Shown: positions 40,001 through 48,715, counted from the first letter of the stretch. The stretch is 64,000 nt of DNA from Sphingomonas zeae (GCF_014197135.1 NZ_JACIFA010000012.1:1-64000); one strand, 5' to 3'. Numbers and translations are program-made. Notes: generated by a model not told the origin, from the letters alone.

Positions 40001-41244
40001 GTCACGCGCGTCGCGGTGAAGCGCACGGGCAAGGTCAGCGGCCAGCCGCCCCGCAACCGTCCCTTGCCTGCTGCGACCGCCTGCTCGAACCCCGTCCGAT
40101 CGAAGGCGAAGCGGGTCGCCGCCAGTTTATAGTCGAACGCCGCCCGGTCGAACGCGCCGTTCAGCCGCAGCGTCATGGCGATCGCCTGTCCGCTCATATT
40201 GCGGAACAGCGCCTCGGGCCGCAGCAGGCGGACGTCGACGCGCAGCCCCTCGAACCGGTTTGCACCCAGATCGACCACGCCGCGCGTTCGCACCCGCAGC
40301 GCGGGCGAGCGCAGCACCAGCGCGCCGTCCAGCCGCCGCGCGGCGAAGTCCGCTTGACCCGCGACGATGACCCGCGGCGCGGTCAGCCGCTGGAGGCGTC
40401 CGCGCAGCACCAGCGAGGGCGCCACCTGTCCCGACAGCGCATAGCGCCCCGCGCGCGCCGACAGACGCAGATCGACCGCCCGCTGCCCGCCGATCCGGCC
40501 GTTCGCCAGGCCATCCCAGCGCGACCAACGCCCTACCCCCGCGACGCTGAGCGAAACGGGTGCGCGGACGCCCACCGCCTTGGCGAGCACGCCGTCGCTT
40601 CCGCCCTGCGCCTCCACCGCCAGGTCGAAACGATCGTGATCGGGCCGGGCATCCAGGCGCAGGTGCAGCCGATCGGTTCCCGCAACCGCGCCATCAAGCG
40701 CGATGACCGCCCGACCGTCACGAATGTCCGCACGCCCGTCGACCTTCGCCACCCGTTCGCGGCCCAGCACGCGTGGGGCGAAGACCAGGCGATCGAGCCG
40801 CAGCCGGTCAATGCGGATGTCAAAATCGGGCAGGATCGGGGTCTGCCGCCCGGTCCGCCGGGTGTGGGGGACATGAAAGAGCGTCGCCCTCGCCGCCTCG
40901 ACCCGCCGAATGTCGAGCGTGCCGCGTGCCCAGTTCCACGGGCGCCAGTCCAGCCGTGCCTGCGGCACCTGTACGAGCAGCCCGTCCAGGTCGTAGACGC
41001 GCAGATCGACCAGCCGCATATCGGAGTAAAGCGAGCCGTCGATCCGCCCGACCGAGAAGCGCAGGCCGGTGTCGGTGCGGATGGTCGCGATCCGATCCGC
41101 GACCCAGCGATGGCCGATCGACGTGTCGACGACACCCAAGGCGGCCAGCACGATGCCGATCAGCGCCGCCACCGCGATCGCGATCACCCGTCCCCAACGG
41201 AAACGCGGCCGGGCGGGCGGCGGGGTTTCCGTCTCGTAGCTCAA
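37090..41244 (-). CDS. tamB: Translocation and assembly module inner-membrane protein TamB
   Basis: 1384 aa. One N-terminal transmembrane helix (about residues 17-40) anchors a very long beta-rich periplasmic protein ending in the DUF490 domain (last 350 residues, with NPALDIAANANVQGLSATIR and LSRLLFGTSIASLSAPEALQ). TamB bridges the inner membrane to TamA in the outer membrane and is implicated in outer-membrane protein insertion and anterograde phospholipid transport. Its start overlaps the tamA stop by four bases. Long apparently open frames on the opposite strand are GC-bias shadows. Confidence 0.95.
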   Translation of the reverse strand: MSYETETPPPARPRFRWGRVIAIAVAALIGIVLAALGVVDTSIGHRWVADRIATIRTDTGLRFSVGRIDGSLYSDMRLVDLRVYDLDGLLVQVPQARLDWRPWNWARGTLDIRRVEAARATLFHVPHTRRTGRQTPILPDFDIRIDRLRLDRLVFAPRVLGRERVAKVDGRADIRDGRAVIALDGAVAGTDRLHLRLDARPDHDRFDLAVEAQGGSDGVLAKAVGVRAPVSLSVAGVGRWSRWDGLANGRIGGQRAVDLRLSARAGRYALSGQVAPSLVLRGRLQRLTAPRVIVAGQADFAARRLDGALVLRSPALRVRTRGVVDLGANRFEGLRVDVRLLRPEALFRNMSGQAIAMTLRLNGAFDRAAFDYKLAATRFAFDRTGFEQAVAAGKGRLRGGWPLTLPVRFTATRVTGVGEAAGGILHRLSAAGDLRITPREIMGQGLVLRSDKLAGRLNLRIDLTNGRYDVGLDGALQRYLIPGLGIVDVKSRLTAVPGPNGHGTRVVGRGEAQVRRLDNAFLRSLAGGLPHLTTDLERGTDGVFHFHHLVLTGPDIRLTGEAIRRRDGTFHFVGGGRQRSYGPVQMVLDGRIDKPTLDLLLASPNAAMGLSDVRAHLDPTDQGFAFRAAGGSRLGPFQASGAILLPRGQDAVIQIQPLLVAGARATGALNVVQGSFAGRLDVGGGGLSGELLFRPVGEVQRIEAHLAARQAQISGVTVRQGRVDLVALLDPAGASIEGTANAQGLRRGALHIAQMNGTARMRGGTGEVRVGISGSRGRAFSIQTVTQVSPDRFSTTAQGTLDRRPLQLLSPAIITRDGDGWVLAPTRLSFAGGEAKLAGRFDPDATEIQASLTRMPLAVLDIGYPGLGLGGTATGTLTIRQATGAPTGKADLTIRGLTRAGLVLTSRPIDMGVAGVLSADRLGVRAVMASGGKIIGRGQALIVPGGAADWASRMQAGRLIAQLRYAGPADTLWRLTSVEMFDLSGPVAIGADVTGSLSQPVIRGAVKAVGARIESATTGTVLTDVQATGRFGGSRLVIDRFVAQAGKDGRVSGTGQFDFAAAKGVGLDLSLNASNAVMIARDDIGATVTGPLTFHSDGAGGTIGGDVVLNRSRYRLGRASAATAVPQLNIREINIPGGGEEDDVPRKPWTLAVKAHAPNGLIVSGLGLNSEWSADLKIGGTPDNPAITGQATLIRGDYEFAGREFDLARGIIRFGGEVPANPALDIAANANVQGLSATIRVTGTALKPEIGFSSTPALPNDELLSRLLFGTSIASLSAPEALQLAAAVAALQDGGGGLNPINAVRRAAGLDRLRVLPADVQIGRATSVAAGKYITRRFYAEIITDGQGYSATQIEFQVTRWLSLLSSISTLGRQNVNVRISKDY

Positions 41245-43244
41245 AAGGCCTGTCCCAGCGAGACATAGACCGCCACGCGGCTATCCCCCTTTTGCGGGTT
41301 TAGCGGCGTGCCGACATCCAGGCGGATCGGCCCGAAATTGGAATAATAGCGCACGCCCAGCCCGGTGCCGAACCGCAGGCCGGTCAGGCGCGGCAGCGGC
41401 GAGGTGGAGATGTTGCCTGCATCCAGAAAGGGCACGACGCCGAAATGGCCGAACGCCTTGACCCGCGCCTCGATCGAAAATTCCGCAAGGCTGCGCCCGC
41501 CGATCGGATCGTTGTTGGCGTCGCGCGGACCGATCGCCTGGAAACCATAGCCGCGCACCGAGGCGCCGCCGCCCGCATAGAAACGCCGCGACGGCGCAAT
41601 CTGGTCGCGCGGCGCGCCCAGGATCGTCCCCAGCCGCGTCCGCGCCGCCAGCACCACCCGGTCGCCAAAGGGATGGTAGAGGCTGGCGTCGACCTGCGTC
41701 CGGGTATAGCCGAACACGCTGCCCTGCAGCGACACTTCGGGGCTGATCCGCCCGCCCAGCCGGAAGCCGCGCGTCGGATTCAGCAGATCGTCCGAGCCGT
41801 CGTAATTCAGGCTGGTCGGCAGGGCGCCGATGAAGAAGGTGCGACGGCGCGGCTGGCCGGTACTCTCGATCACGTCGCGCTCGTCCGAGGTCAGCAGCTC
41901 CGCGCCCAGCGACCAGGTCCAGGTCTTCTGGAAGAAGATGTTCGTCTGGCGCTCCAGCCCGCCCGATAGCGACAACGTCTTGGCCTCATAAGCGTCGCGC
42001 AGGATATGCGCGGCCGAGAATTGCGCGGTCAGTACCCGGTCGCGGCCCTGGAAATTGTTGCGACGAAAGACGATCGCGCCCAGCTGCTCGCGAGTGCCGA
42101 GCACGCTGCGGAGGGTCAGCGCGCCTTCGGGCGGAAACAGATTGCGGTCGGTCCAGTTGATCGTCGCGCTCGCCCCCTCGCCGGTGCCGTAACCCAGCTC
42201 GCCCGCGATGGTGTGCGGCGGCGCGGGCTCCAGCGCAACGGCGATGTTCACCGTCTCGGGCGTATCGCCGGGCACCGGCTTGACCTCGACCGACGAGACG
42301 AGCCCGGTCTGCACCAGCGCGCGGCGAAGATCGTCCGGCCCGGCGGAATCATAGGGCTGGCCGGGCGAGAACCGGGCGATCTCCTGCACATGCTTGGCGT
42401 CGAACAACTTATCGTTCGCCATGACGATCCGACCATAGCGGCGCGACGAGCCAGGATCGACCGACAGGTCCAGCGTCGCGGTGCGCGCGGCACGGTCGAC
42501 CACGATCTGCGGATCGCCGACCTTGGCGAAGGGAAAGCCCTCCTCGCCCACCACGCTCTTCAACCGCGCCTCGCCTGCGACGATATTGTCGGCATCGACC
42601 GGATCACCCGGCTTGATCCCGAACGCCTTTTCCAAAGGCGCGGCCTTGTCCCCTGCCGCCTTCACCCCGTTGAGCGTCACGCCCGCAAAGCGATAGAGAT
42701 TGCCGGGTACCGCCTCCAGAACGACCATCGGCTGGTCGCCCGGCTCGATACGGGTCGTTACCTGCGCGTCATAATAGCCAGCCCCGCGCAGCAGGTTGGT
42801 CAGCAGGGCGGAATCTTCGCGTGCCCGGCGGTCGAGCTGTGCGGCGTTGGCGGGCTCGCCGTCATTGGCGTCGAGGGTGGAGAGTTGCTCGAAACGCTGG
42901 CGGACCAGATCGCCCGTGCCATCGATTCCCTCGATCCGCCAGCGATAGCGCCGCTCGGCCGCGGCATCGACGGTCGCGGTCATCGTCGCCACCGGATCGC
43001 CCGGCGCCGTCGCCAGATCGGGCCAGGCGACACCGATCTCGGGCAAGGGCGCCAGCGGAGCCGACGGGTCGAGCATGGTCGGATCGTCGGGCACTTCGCT
43101 GCCCGCTATGGTCTGCGTTGACGGTGGCGGAGCGGGGTTTGCGATCTGCGCAGCCGCAACGGCGGGCCAGCCCGCGCCGCCAAGACCCATTGCCAAGCAT
43201 ATGATGGCGGCCGAGCGGCGCGGCCGCCCGACGCGGACCATCAT
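41241..43244 (-). CDS. tamA: Outer membrane assembly protein TamA (Omp85/BamA superfamily)
   Basis: 667 aa. A signal peptide (ending AAAQ near residue 33), POTRA domains over roughly 95-330 and a C-terminal 16-strand Omp85 barrel, with FYAGGASVRGYGFQAIGP carrying the conserved RGY lid-lock motif (VRGF/Y type) and a final GQAF. It partners TamB, to which it is translationally coupled. Start ATG 43244 is chosen over the adjacent 43241; AGGGA lies about nine bases upstream. Confidence 0.94.
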   Translation of the reverse strand: MMVRVGRPRRSAAIICLAMGLGGAGWPAVAAAQIANPAPPPSTQTIAGSEVPDDPTMLDPSAPLAPLPEIGVAWPDLATAPGDPVATMTATVDAAAERRYRWRIEGIDGTGDLVRQRFEQLSTLDANDGEPANAAQLDRRAREDSALLTNLLRGAGYYDAQVTTRIEPGDQPMVVLEAVPGNLYRFAGVTLNGVKAAGDKAAPLEKAFGIKPGDPVDADNIVAGEARLKSVVGEEGFPFAKVGDPQIVVDRAARTATLDLSVDPGSSRRYGRIVMANDKLFDAKHVQEIARFSPGQPYDSAGPDDLRRALVQTGLVSSVEVKPVPGDTPETVNIAVALEPAPPHTIAGELGYGTGEGASATINWTDRNLFPPEGALTLRSVLGTREQLGAIVFRRNNFQGRDRVLTAQFSAAHILRDAYEAKTLSLSGGLERQTNIFFQKTWTWSLGAELLTSDERDVIESTGQPRRRTFFIGALPTSLNYDGSDDLLNPTRGFRLGGRISPEVSLQGSVFGYTRTQVDASLYHPFGDRVVLAARTRLGTILGAPRDQIAPSRRFYAGGGASVRGYGFQAIGPRDANNDPIGGRSLAEFSIEARVKAFGHFGVVPFLDAGNISTSPLPRLTGLRFGTGLGVRYYSNFGPIRLDVGTPLNPQKGDSRVAVYVSLGQAF

Positions 43245-43356
43245 GCGCCAATCCCTAGCCGCGCGCACGCGTCAGCGACACCCCCAAGCGCCATCATCTG
43301 GACAGATTTGCCGATCCGATCGTCGCGAAGCATCGCAGGGTCGACAGGCACCCCGT

Positions 43357-43584
43357 TCAATGGACGGTGCCGGCCGCCTCGTTGCAAGAGAGCAGGTCGA
43401 TCAGCCGCTCGATCTGACGCCAGCGGCAGAAATGGATGTGATTGCCCAGATCGCGACTGCGGTCGGCGCGCGCCGCGGCCTCGCTGCCCGCTGCCTGGCC
43501 ATAGGTTTCCATCATCTCGGCCGCATCCGCCACGTCTCGATCGTTCAAAAATGGTGTAACATAGGCGTCGCGAAAATCGCGCAT
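43357..43584 (-). CDS. Small hypothetical protein (75 aa)
   Basis: GAGGAG six bases before the ATG supports a real gene. The product (MRDFRDAYVTPFLNDRDVAD) is hydrophilic, helical and has two cysteines in the C-terminal third (IHFCRWRQIERLIDLLSC). No family recognised. It is transcribed towards tamA, ending 113 bases before it, and could belong to the same message. Confidence 0.6.
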   Translation of the reverse strand: MRDFRDAYVTPFLNDRDVADAAEMMETYGQAAGSEAAARADRSRDLGNHIHFCRWRQIERLIDLLSCNEAAGTVH

Positions 43585-43725
43585 GGAAACTCCTCGAAGC
43601 CGCGCCGTGAAACCGGAGCCTCCCCTAAGCCGGGGTTATGAACTTAGCCACCCCCTTCCATGGTTAACCCGTTTTCGACCATAGACGGCTGGTCTCGCCG
43701 TTCGGCCCATGGCAGGACAGCCGCC

Positions 43726-43911
43726 ATGATCGAGCCCAAACGCCAGCGCCCGCCCCAGTCGTCCGTTCATGCGGGCGGCATCTTCATCGCGCTGGGCGTG
43801 ATCGGCGGCATCCTGGCGGGGCTGGCGACCGGCGAAGTCACCATGGGGGTACTAATCGGGCTGGCGATCGGGATCGTCGTGGCCCTGCTGATTTGGTGGC
43901 GGGGCCGATAG
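43726..43911 (+). CDS. Small two-helix membrane protein (61 aa)
   Basis: A basic N-terminus (MIEPKRQRPPQSSVHAGG) and two short hydrophobic helices (about 19-37 and 41-57) ending WWRGR. AGGA lies eight bases before the ATG. Convergent with the S24 repressor gene, separated by an 18-bp palindrome near 43925-43938 that may end both transcripts. Function unknown. Confidence 0.55.
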   Translation: MIEPKRQRPPQSSVHAGGIFIALGVIGGILAGLATGEVTMGVLIGLAIGIVVALLIWWRGR

Positions 43912-43948
43912 GAGACATTTTTCCCCTCGCCGGCGAGGAACATGCCAC

Positions 43949-44566
43949 TCAGCTCGGCAGCCGCATCTGCCACACTACGCGCCCGATCACCGCGATCGGC
44001 TCGTCCGGCACCGGCGGCGCGGCAGGATTGTCGCTGGTGACGACTAGACCCCGCTCCCCCTTCCGCACCCGCTTGACCATCAGCGCCCCCCCGATCCGGA
44101 TCACATAAAGCCCGCCCAGCGCGCCGGGTCGGATGTCGCGTTCATCGACCACCAGATGATCGCCCTCCAGCAAGCCCGGCGCCATCGAATCGCCGCGAAC
44201 CCGGATCACCGAAGCCGCTCCCTCGCTCAAGCCCAACCGCCGGGCCAGGCCGCGATCGATGGCCTCGACGCCGATCATCACCTCGTCATCGACCGTTGCG
44301 CCCGGCCCCGCCGAGGCCGCGACCGCCAGCCGGGGCACCAGCATCGGCCCCATGGCGGGCAGAGCCCCCAGCCGCGTCTCGGGCACGCCGAAAAATTCGG
44401 CCAGCTGCCGCCGGTCGGCCTCGGCCAGGACGCGCGGCGTACCGCGTTGCACGAACTGCTGAAGATAGGCGTCGTTGCGCCCGAGCATCCGCGAGAGCGC
44501 CGCCAGACTCACCCCTGCCTTCGCGGCCAGCCCTTGTATCGCCGCCCTGATCTCCATGTCCGCCAT
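43949..44566 (-). CDS. S24-family (LexA/CI-like) transcriptional regulator
   Basis: 205 aa. An N-terminal helix-turn-helix-like domain (GVSLAALSRMLGRNDAYLQQ, 20-40), a linker and a C-terminal peptidase S24 domain with the nucleophile in VRGDSMAPGLLEGDHLVV and the lysine in GALMVKRVRKGE. An Ala-Gly-like cleavage bond before the S24 domain (around ASAGPGA) is a candidate for RecA-stimulated self-cleavage. Divergent from a small HTH gene; a TAGGA-N4-TCCTA dyad lies between and is a plausible shared operator. Confidence 0.85.
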   Translation of the reverse strand: MADMEIRAAIQGLAAKAGVSLAALSRMLGRNDAYLQQFVQRGTPRVLAEADRRQLAEFFGVPETRLGALPAMGPMLVPRLAVAASAGPGATVDDEVMIGVEAIDRGLARRLGLSEGAASVIRVRGDSMAPGLLEGDHLVVDERDIRPGALGGLYVIRIGGALMVKRVRKGERGLVVTSDNPAAPPVPDEPIAVIGRVVWQMRLPS

Positions 44567-44582
44567 GATCCGAATATAGGCA

Positions 44583-44596
44583 TAGGATTTTTCCTA
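44583..44596. promoter_or_regulatory. Dyad operator candidate between divergent S24 and HTH genes
   Basis: TAGGATTTTTCCTA is a perfect 5-bp dyad with a 4-base AT spacer, located 17 bases before the S24 gene start and about 67 before the divergent start. Size and place suit autoregulation by the S24 regulator. Confidence 0.45.
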
Positions 44597-44662
44597 GACA
44601 AGTTGGAAATCAGAACAGATCATGAACATCAGCCTGAGAATCGGACTTTTGGGAGAACGTCC

Positions 44663-44839
44663 ATGGAATTGCTGGGAGCAATCGATCGCTATTTGAAAAC
44701 CACTCACATGCCTGAGACGAAGTTCGGGCGGCTGGCGGTCAATGACCCGCGGCTGGTCGGCGATTTGCGACGTGGGCGAGAGCCGGGTCCGGAAATGATC
44801 GCACGCGTCACCGCCTTCATCAAAGGACAGCACGCATGA
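44663..44839 (+). CDS. Small HTH-like DNA-binding protein (58 aa)
   Basis: MELLGAIDRYLKTTHMPETK followed by FGRLAVNDPRLVGDLRRGRE, a compact XRE-like or Cro-like helix-turn-helix. GGGAG lies eight bases before the ATG. The stop overlaps the next start (ATGA). Opposite and divergent to the S24 regulator, it makes a repressor/anti-repressor-like arrangement reminiscent of phage switches, but with no phage genes around. Confidence 0.65.
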   Translation: MELLGAIDRYLKTTHMPETKFGRLAVNDPRLVGDLRRGREPGPEMIARVTAFIKGQHA

Positions 44840-45195
44840 CCGCCTTTGTCCGGATCGACCACGCTTTGGCGTCGCGCACCGTGCTCCGCCATCGCCCCGC
44901 CGATCGCGGGGAACGGCTCGCCCGTGCGCTGGTCGCCCATGCGGCGCGGATGGGATGCACGGTACGATTGAGCGTGACCATGGTGGAACCCTGGTGCTCG
45001 GCGACCTTCAGCGGATCGGTGATCGTTCTGGCGCTGGACGCTTCCCCCGGCCCCGCTTCGTCCAATTGGCTTGCCAACCTGCCCGAGGCGGACATTCCGC
45101 TCGGCCGCGACCTGATCGCGGATATCGCGGTGGAGCCAGACGGAACGAGGCAACGCCTGCGCGTCCTGCTCTGTCTGGACGCGGCAGGCGGATGA
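44836..45195 (+). CDS. Hypothetical protein (119 aa), coupled to the small HTH gene
   Basis: Translationally coupled to the HTH protein by ATGA. The product is alpha/beta in character (VRLSVTMVEPWCSATFSGSV and IVLALDASPGPASSNWL) with one or two cysteines and no signal or membrane segment. I do not recognise a family. Being the only partner of a divergently repressed HTH gene, it may be the effector of that module. Confidence 0.6.
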   Translation: MTAFVRIDHALASRTVLRHRPADRGERLARALVAHAARMGCTVRLSVTMVEPWCSATFSGSVIVLALDASPGPASSNWLANLPEADIPLGRDLIADIAVEPDGTRQRLRVLLCLDAAGG

Positions 45196-45220
45196 CAGAC
45201 GCATGAATTTTTCCTTGATA

Positions 45221-45233
45221 TGTTGTAACAACA
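45221..45233 (+). promoter_or_regulatory. Zur-box-like dyad before the TonB receptor
   Basis: TGTTG-TAA-CAACA is a perfect dyad, embedded in GATATGTTGTAACAACACTGTA, 38 bases before the receptor start. It resembles TGTTATA-type boxes bound by zinc-uptake (Fur-family) repressors in alphaproteobacteria, which would fit a ZnuD-like receptor. Assignment is by resemblance only. Confidence 0.45.
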
Positions 45234-45270
45234 CTGTAGTCGGCATGGCACCACAACCCGGAGCCTTTCC

Positions 45271-47403
45271 TTGTTCAAGCCCGCCCTATTGTCCGGTCTG
45301 TCCGCCACCGTGCTCGCCAGCCTGCTCGCCGCCCCCGCCGCTGCGCAGACTGCCAGTTCCACCCCGGCCAATCGGGCGCGCGAGATCGTGGTGACGGCGC
45401 CGGTCCAGCAGTCGGAGGCCGATGTGCTGTCGGGTACCTCGATCGTCACCGGCCAGGAATTGGAACGCTCGATCCGCCCGACCATCGGCGAGACGCTGGC
45501 CCGCCAGCCCGGCGTGTCGGCCACGTCCTTCGGCCCCAATGCCTCGCGTCCGGTGCTGCGTGGCTTCCAGGGCGAGCGTATCCGCGTGCTGACCGATGGC
45601 ATCGGCTCGATCGACGTGTCGAACACCAGCGTCGACCATGCCGTCGTCATCAACCCGCTGCTCGCCGAGCGGGTCGAGGTGCTGCGCGGCCCCTCCGCGC
45701 TGCTGTTCGGATCGTCGGCGGTGGGCGGCGTGGTCAACGTCATCGACACGCGCATCCCCCGCTCGGTGCCGGAAAAGGGCTATCGCCTGTCGGGCATGGC
45801 AACCTATGGCTCGGCCGCGACCGAACGCTCGGTGGCGGGTGCGACCGATGTGGCGGTGGGCAAGCAGTTCGTGCTGCACGCCGATGGCTCCTATTTGAAG
45901 ACCGACGATCTGAAGATCGGTGGCTATGTCCTCAGCCCGCGCGCGCGCGCCGAGGCGCAGGCGTCGGCGGCGCAGGCCCCCAATGACCCGCTCGACTTCG
46001 GCGCCATCGCGAATCTTCGCGGCCGCCTGCCCAATACCGCCAGCGAGACCTGGACGGCGGGTCTGGGCGGCGCGCTCATCACCGACACCGGCTCGCTGGG
46101 CATCGCCTACAGCCATTATGACAGCCTGTACGGCGTGCCGGTTCGCTACACCCTGACGCCGGGCGGCGAGGAGCCGGAGGCCCCGCGCCTCAGCCTGGTC
46201 CAGAACCGCCTCGACCTGCGCGGCGAGATCGAAACGGGCGGCGGCTTCCTCGACCGTATCCGGCTGCGCGCGGGCGCGGCACAATATCGCCATTACGAAC
46301 TGGAAGAGGATGGCGGCATCGGCACCGCCTTCTACAACAAGGGGATCGAAAGCCGCCTGGAGCTGGTTCAGACCAAGCGGAACGGCTGGCAGGGCGCATC
46401 CGGTGTCCAGTTCTTCAACCGCGACTTCGACGTGCGCGGGGACGAGGCGTTCCTGCCGCGCAACAACACCGCGCAGATTGGCCTTTTCACGCTGCAGCAA
46501 CTGGATCGCGGTGCGTTCAAGATGGAGGCGGGTGCGCGCTATGAGCACACCTCGCTGACCGCGCGCACCGCCGTCGGCGACGATCGCTTCTTCCGCGGGA
46601 AGCGCAGCTTCGACGCCTTTTCCGGCTCGATCGGCGCCAGCTATGGCTTCGCCCCCGACTGGCGGGCGGGCCTGAACCTGTCGCGCACCGAACGTGCGCC
46701 CTCGGCCGAGGAGCTGTTCGCCAACGGCCCCCATGCCGGGACCGAGGCCTATGAGCTGGGCAATCCGAACTTCAAGAAGGAGTCGAGCTGGGGGATCGAG
46801 GCCACGGTCCACGGACATGGCGACGGCTACAGCTTCGATGCGTCGGCCTATTACAACCGCTTCTCCAACTATATCTATGACGCGCTGGTCCAGCAGGGTT
46901 GGTGTGTCGCCGCCGCCGCGCCGTCGGGCCGCGATGTCGACCTCCCCTGCTTCCAGTACGCCCAGGCCGACGCGCGTTATTACGGCATCGAGGCGGAGGG
47001 TTCGCTGCGGCTCGCCACGATCGGGAGCTATGCGATCAACGCCGACCTGCTGGGCGATTACGTCCATGCCCAGATCATCGGCACCGGCCCCGCGCCGCGC
47101 ATCCCGCCGCTGCGCCTGCTCGGCGGACTGGAAGCGCAGTCGGAGAGCGTCAACGCCCGCGTCGAGGTGGAGCGCAGCTTTAAACAGAGCCGCGTGCTGG
47201 GTCTGGAAACCCCGACCGACGGCTTTACGCTGGTCAACGCCTCCGTCCAGCTGAAGCCCTGGGGCACACGGAACCCGACGACGCTGACCCTGTCGGCAAA
47301 CAACATCTTCGATGTCGATGCCCGCCGCCATGCCAGCGTATTGAAGGACTTCGCGCCGCTGGCCGGTCGCGATCTGCGCGCGACGCTCAGCTTCAAGCTG
47401 TAA
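45271..47403 (+). CDS. TonB-dependent outer membrane receptor (ZnuD-like)
   Basis: 710 aa. Signal peptide (cleavage after APAAAQ, about residue 26), a TonB box-like EIVVTAP, plug domain with RPVLRGFQGERIRVLTDGIG and VEVLRGPSALLFGSSAVGGV, then a 22-strand barrel ending GRDLRATLSFKL. The plug region SIDVSNTSVDHAVVINPLLAE is like ZnuD zinc receptors, so zinc (or haem) uptake is the best guess. It starts with TTG at 45271. A dyad resembling a Zur box precedes it. Confidence 0.88.
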   Translation: MFKPALLSGLSATVLASLLAAPAAAQTASSTPANRAREIVVTAPVQQSEADVLSGTSIVTGQELERSIRPTIGETLARQPGVSATSFGPNASRPVLRGFQGERIRVLTDGIGSIDVSNTSVDHAVVINPLLAERVEVLRGPSALLFGSSAVGGVVNVIDTRIPRSVPEKGYRLSGMATYGSAATERSVAGATDVAVGKQFVLHADGSYLKTDDLKIGGYVLSPRARAEAQASAAQAPNDPLDFGAIANLRGRLPNTASETWTAGLGGALITDTGSLGIAYSHYDSLYGVPVRYTLTPGGEEPEAPRLSLVQNRLDLRGEIETGGGFLDRIRLRAGAAQYRHYELEEDGGIGTAFYNKGIESRLELVQTKRNGWQGASGVQFFNRDFDVRGDEAFLPRNNTAQIGLFTLQQLDRGAFKMEAGARYEHTSLTARTAVGDDRFFRGKRSFDAFSGSIGASYGFAPDWRAGLNLSRTERAPSAEELFANGPHAGTEAYELGNPNFKKESSWGIEATVHGHGDGYSFDASAYYNRFSNYIYDALVQQGWCVAAAAPSGRDVDLPCFQYAQADARYYGIEAEGSLRLATIGSYAINADLLGDYVHAQIIGTGPAPRIPPLRLLGGLEAQSESVNARVEVERSFKQSRVLGLETPTDGFTLVNASVQLKPWGTRNPTTLTLSANNIFDVDARRHASVLKDFAPLAGRDLRATLSFKL

Positions 47404-47478
47404 GCCGCTCGGTGCGGGGCCGGGGGTGGACAAAACCCCCGGCCTTCGAAAGAAGCGGGGACATAAGGAGAGAAGCCA

Positions 47479-48663
47479 ATGTCCCCGATGGGCAAGTTCG
47501 ACTGGGCGGACCCGTTCCTGCTCGACGACCAGCTGACCGATGACGAGCGGATGATCCGCGACACCGCGCGCGCCTATGCCGACGACCGGCTGGCCCCGCG
47601 CATCATCGACGCCTTTGCGCAGGAACATACCGACCCGGACATCTTCCGCGAGATGGGCGCATTGGGCCTGCTCGGCCCCACCATTCCCGAGGAGTTTGGC
47701 GGCGTCGGTGCATCCTATGTCGCCTATGGTCTGATCGCGCGCGAGGTGGAGCGGATCGACAGCGGATACCGCTCGATGATGAGCGTGCAGTCCAGCCTCG
47801 TCATGTATCCGATCCATGGTTACGGCTCGGACGAACAGAAGCATCGCTATCTGCCCAAGCTGGCAAGCGGCGAGTGGATCGGCTGTTTCGGGCTGACCGA
47901 ACCCGATGCGGGCTCCGATCCCGGTGGAATGCGGACGACCGCGCGTAAGGTGGAGGGCGGCTATGTCCTGTCGGGGTCCAAAACCTGGATCTCCAATTCG
48001 CCGATCGCCGATGTGTTCGTGATCTGGGCCAAGTCCGACGCACATGGTGGCGCGATCCGGGGCTTCGTGCTGGAAAAGGGCATGAAGGGCCTGTCTGCGC
48101 CCAAGATCGAGAACAAACTGTCCCTGCGTGCCTCGATCACCGGCATGGTCATGATGGACGAGGTTGCGGTCGGCGAAGACGCACTGCTGCCGCATGTCGA
48201 GGGGCTGAAGGGGCCGTTCGGCTGCCTCAACCGCGCCCGTTACGGGATTAGCTGGGGCGCAATGGGCGCGGCGGAATTCTGCTTCCACGCCGCGCGGGCC
48301 TATGGGCTGGATCGCAAGCAGTTCGGACGACCGCTGGCGGCGACGCAGCTCTACCAGAAAAAGCTCGCCGATATGGAGACCGAGATCGCACTCGGACTCC
48401 AGGCGAGCTTGCGCGTCGGGCGACTGATGGACGAGGGCCGGTTCGCGCCTGAGATGATATCGATCGTCAAGCGCAACAATGTCGGTAAGGCGCTCGATAT
48501 CGCCCGCACCGCGCGCGACATGCATGGCGGCAACGGCATTTCGGGTGAGTATCAGGTGATGCGCCACCTGATGAACCTGGAGACGGTCAACACCTATGAA
48601 GGCGCGCATGACGTTCACGCGCTGATCCTGGGCCGCGCCATCACCGGGATCGCGGCGTTTTGA
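47479..48663 (+). CDS. gcdH: Glutaryl-CoA dehydrogenase
   Basis: 394-aa acyl-CoA dehydrogenase. [36 protein letters not shown] and the C-terminal [20 protein letters not shown], containing the catalytic glutamate, are those of glutaryl-CoA dehydrogenase, which makes crotonyl-CoA in lysine/tryptophan degradation. AGGAGAG lies before ATG 47479. The CaiB-type CoA-transferase gene follows after a 52-base hairpin region; such pairs are used to activate glutarate to glutaryl-CoA. Confidence 0.94.
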   Translation: MSPMGKFDWADPFLLDDQLTDDERMIRDTARAYADDRLAPRIIDAFAQEHTDPDIFREMGALGLLGPTIPEEFGGVGASYVAYGLIAREVERIDSGYRSMMSVQSSLVMYPIHGYGSDEQKHRYLPKLASGEWIGCFGLTEPDAGSDPGGMRTTARKVEGGYVLSGSKTWISNSPIADVFVIWAKSDAHGGAIRGFVLEKGMKGLSAPKIENKLSLRASITGMVMMDEVAVGEDALLPHVEGLKGPFGCLNRARYGISWGAMGAAEFCFHAARAYGLDRKQFGRPLAATQLYQKKLADMETEIALGLQASLRVGRLMDEGRFAPEMISIVKRNNVGKALDIARTARDMHGGNGISGEYQVMRHLMNLETVNTYEGAHDVHALILGRAITGIAAF

Positions 48664-48670
48664 TGGCTGC

Positions 48671-48713
48671 TCAAATCCTGCCCCTCCCCAAGCACAGCTT
48701 GGGGAGGATTTGA
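48671..48713 (+). promoter_or_regulatory. Hairpin enclosing the Shine-Dalgarno of the CoA-transferase gene
   Basis: TCAAATCCT and CCCCAAGC (left arm, with a six-base bulge GCCCCT between them) pair with GCTTGGGG and AGGATTTGA. The inner CCTCCCCAAGC-ACA-GCTTGGGGAGG is itself an 11-bp perfect stem. The right arm contains GGGGAGG, the only Shine-Dalgarno for the next ATG (48716), eight bases away. No T-run follows, so it is not a normal terminator. It may tune translation or be a REP unit. Confidence 0.7.
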
Positions 48714-48715
48714 CG

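Noticed and set aside
37777..41268. A 1163-codon open frame on the plus strand opposite tamB
   Set aside because: Third-position GC bias keeps antisense frames open; the product is Arg/Gln/His-rich with no domain, and tamB on the other strand is clear.
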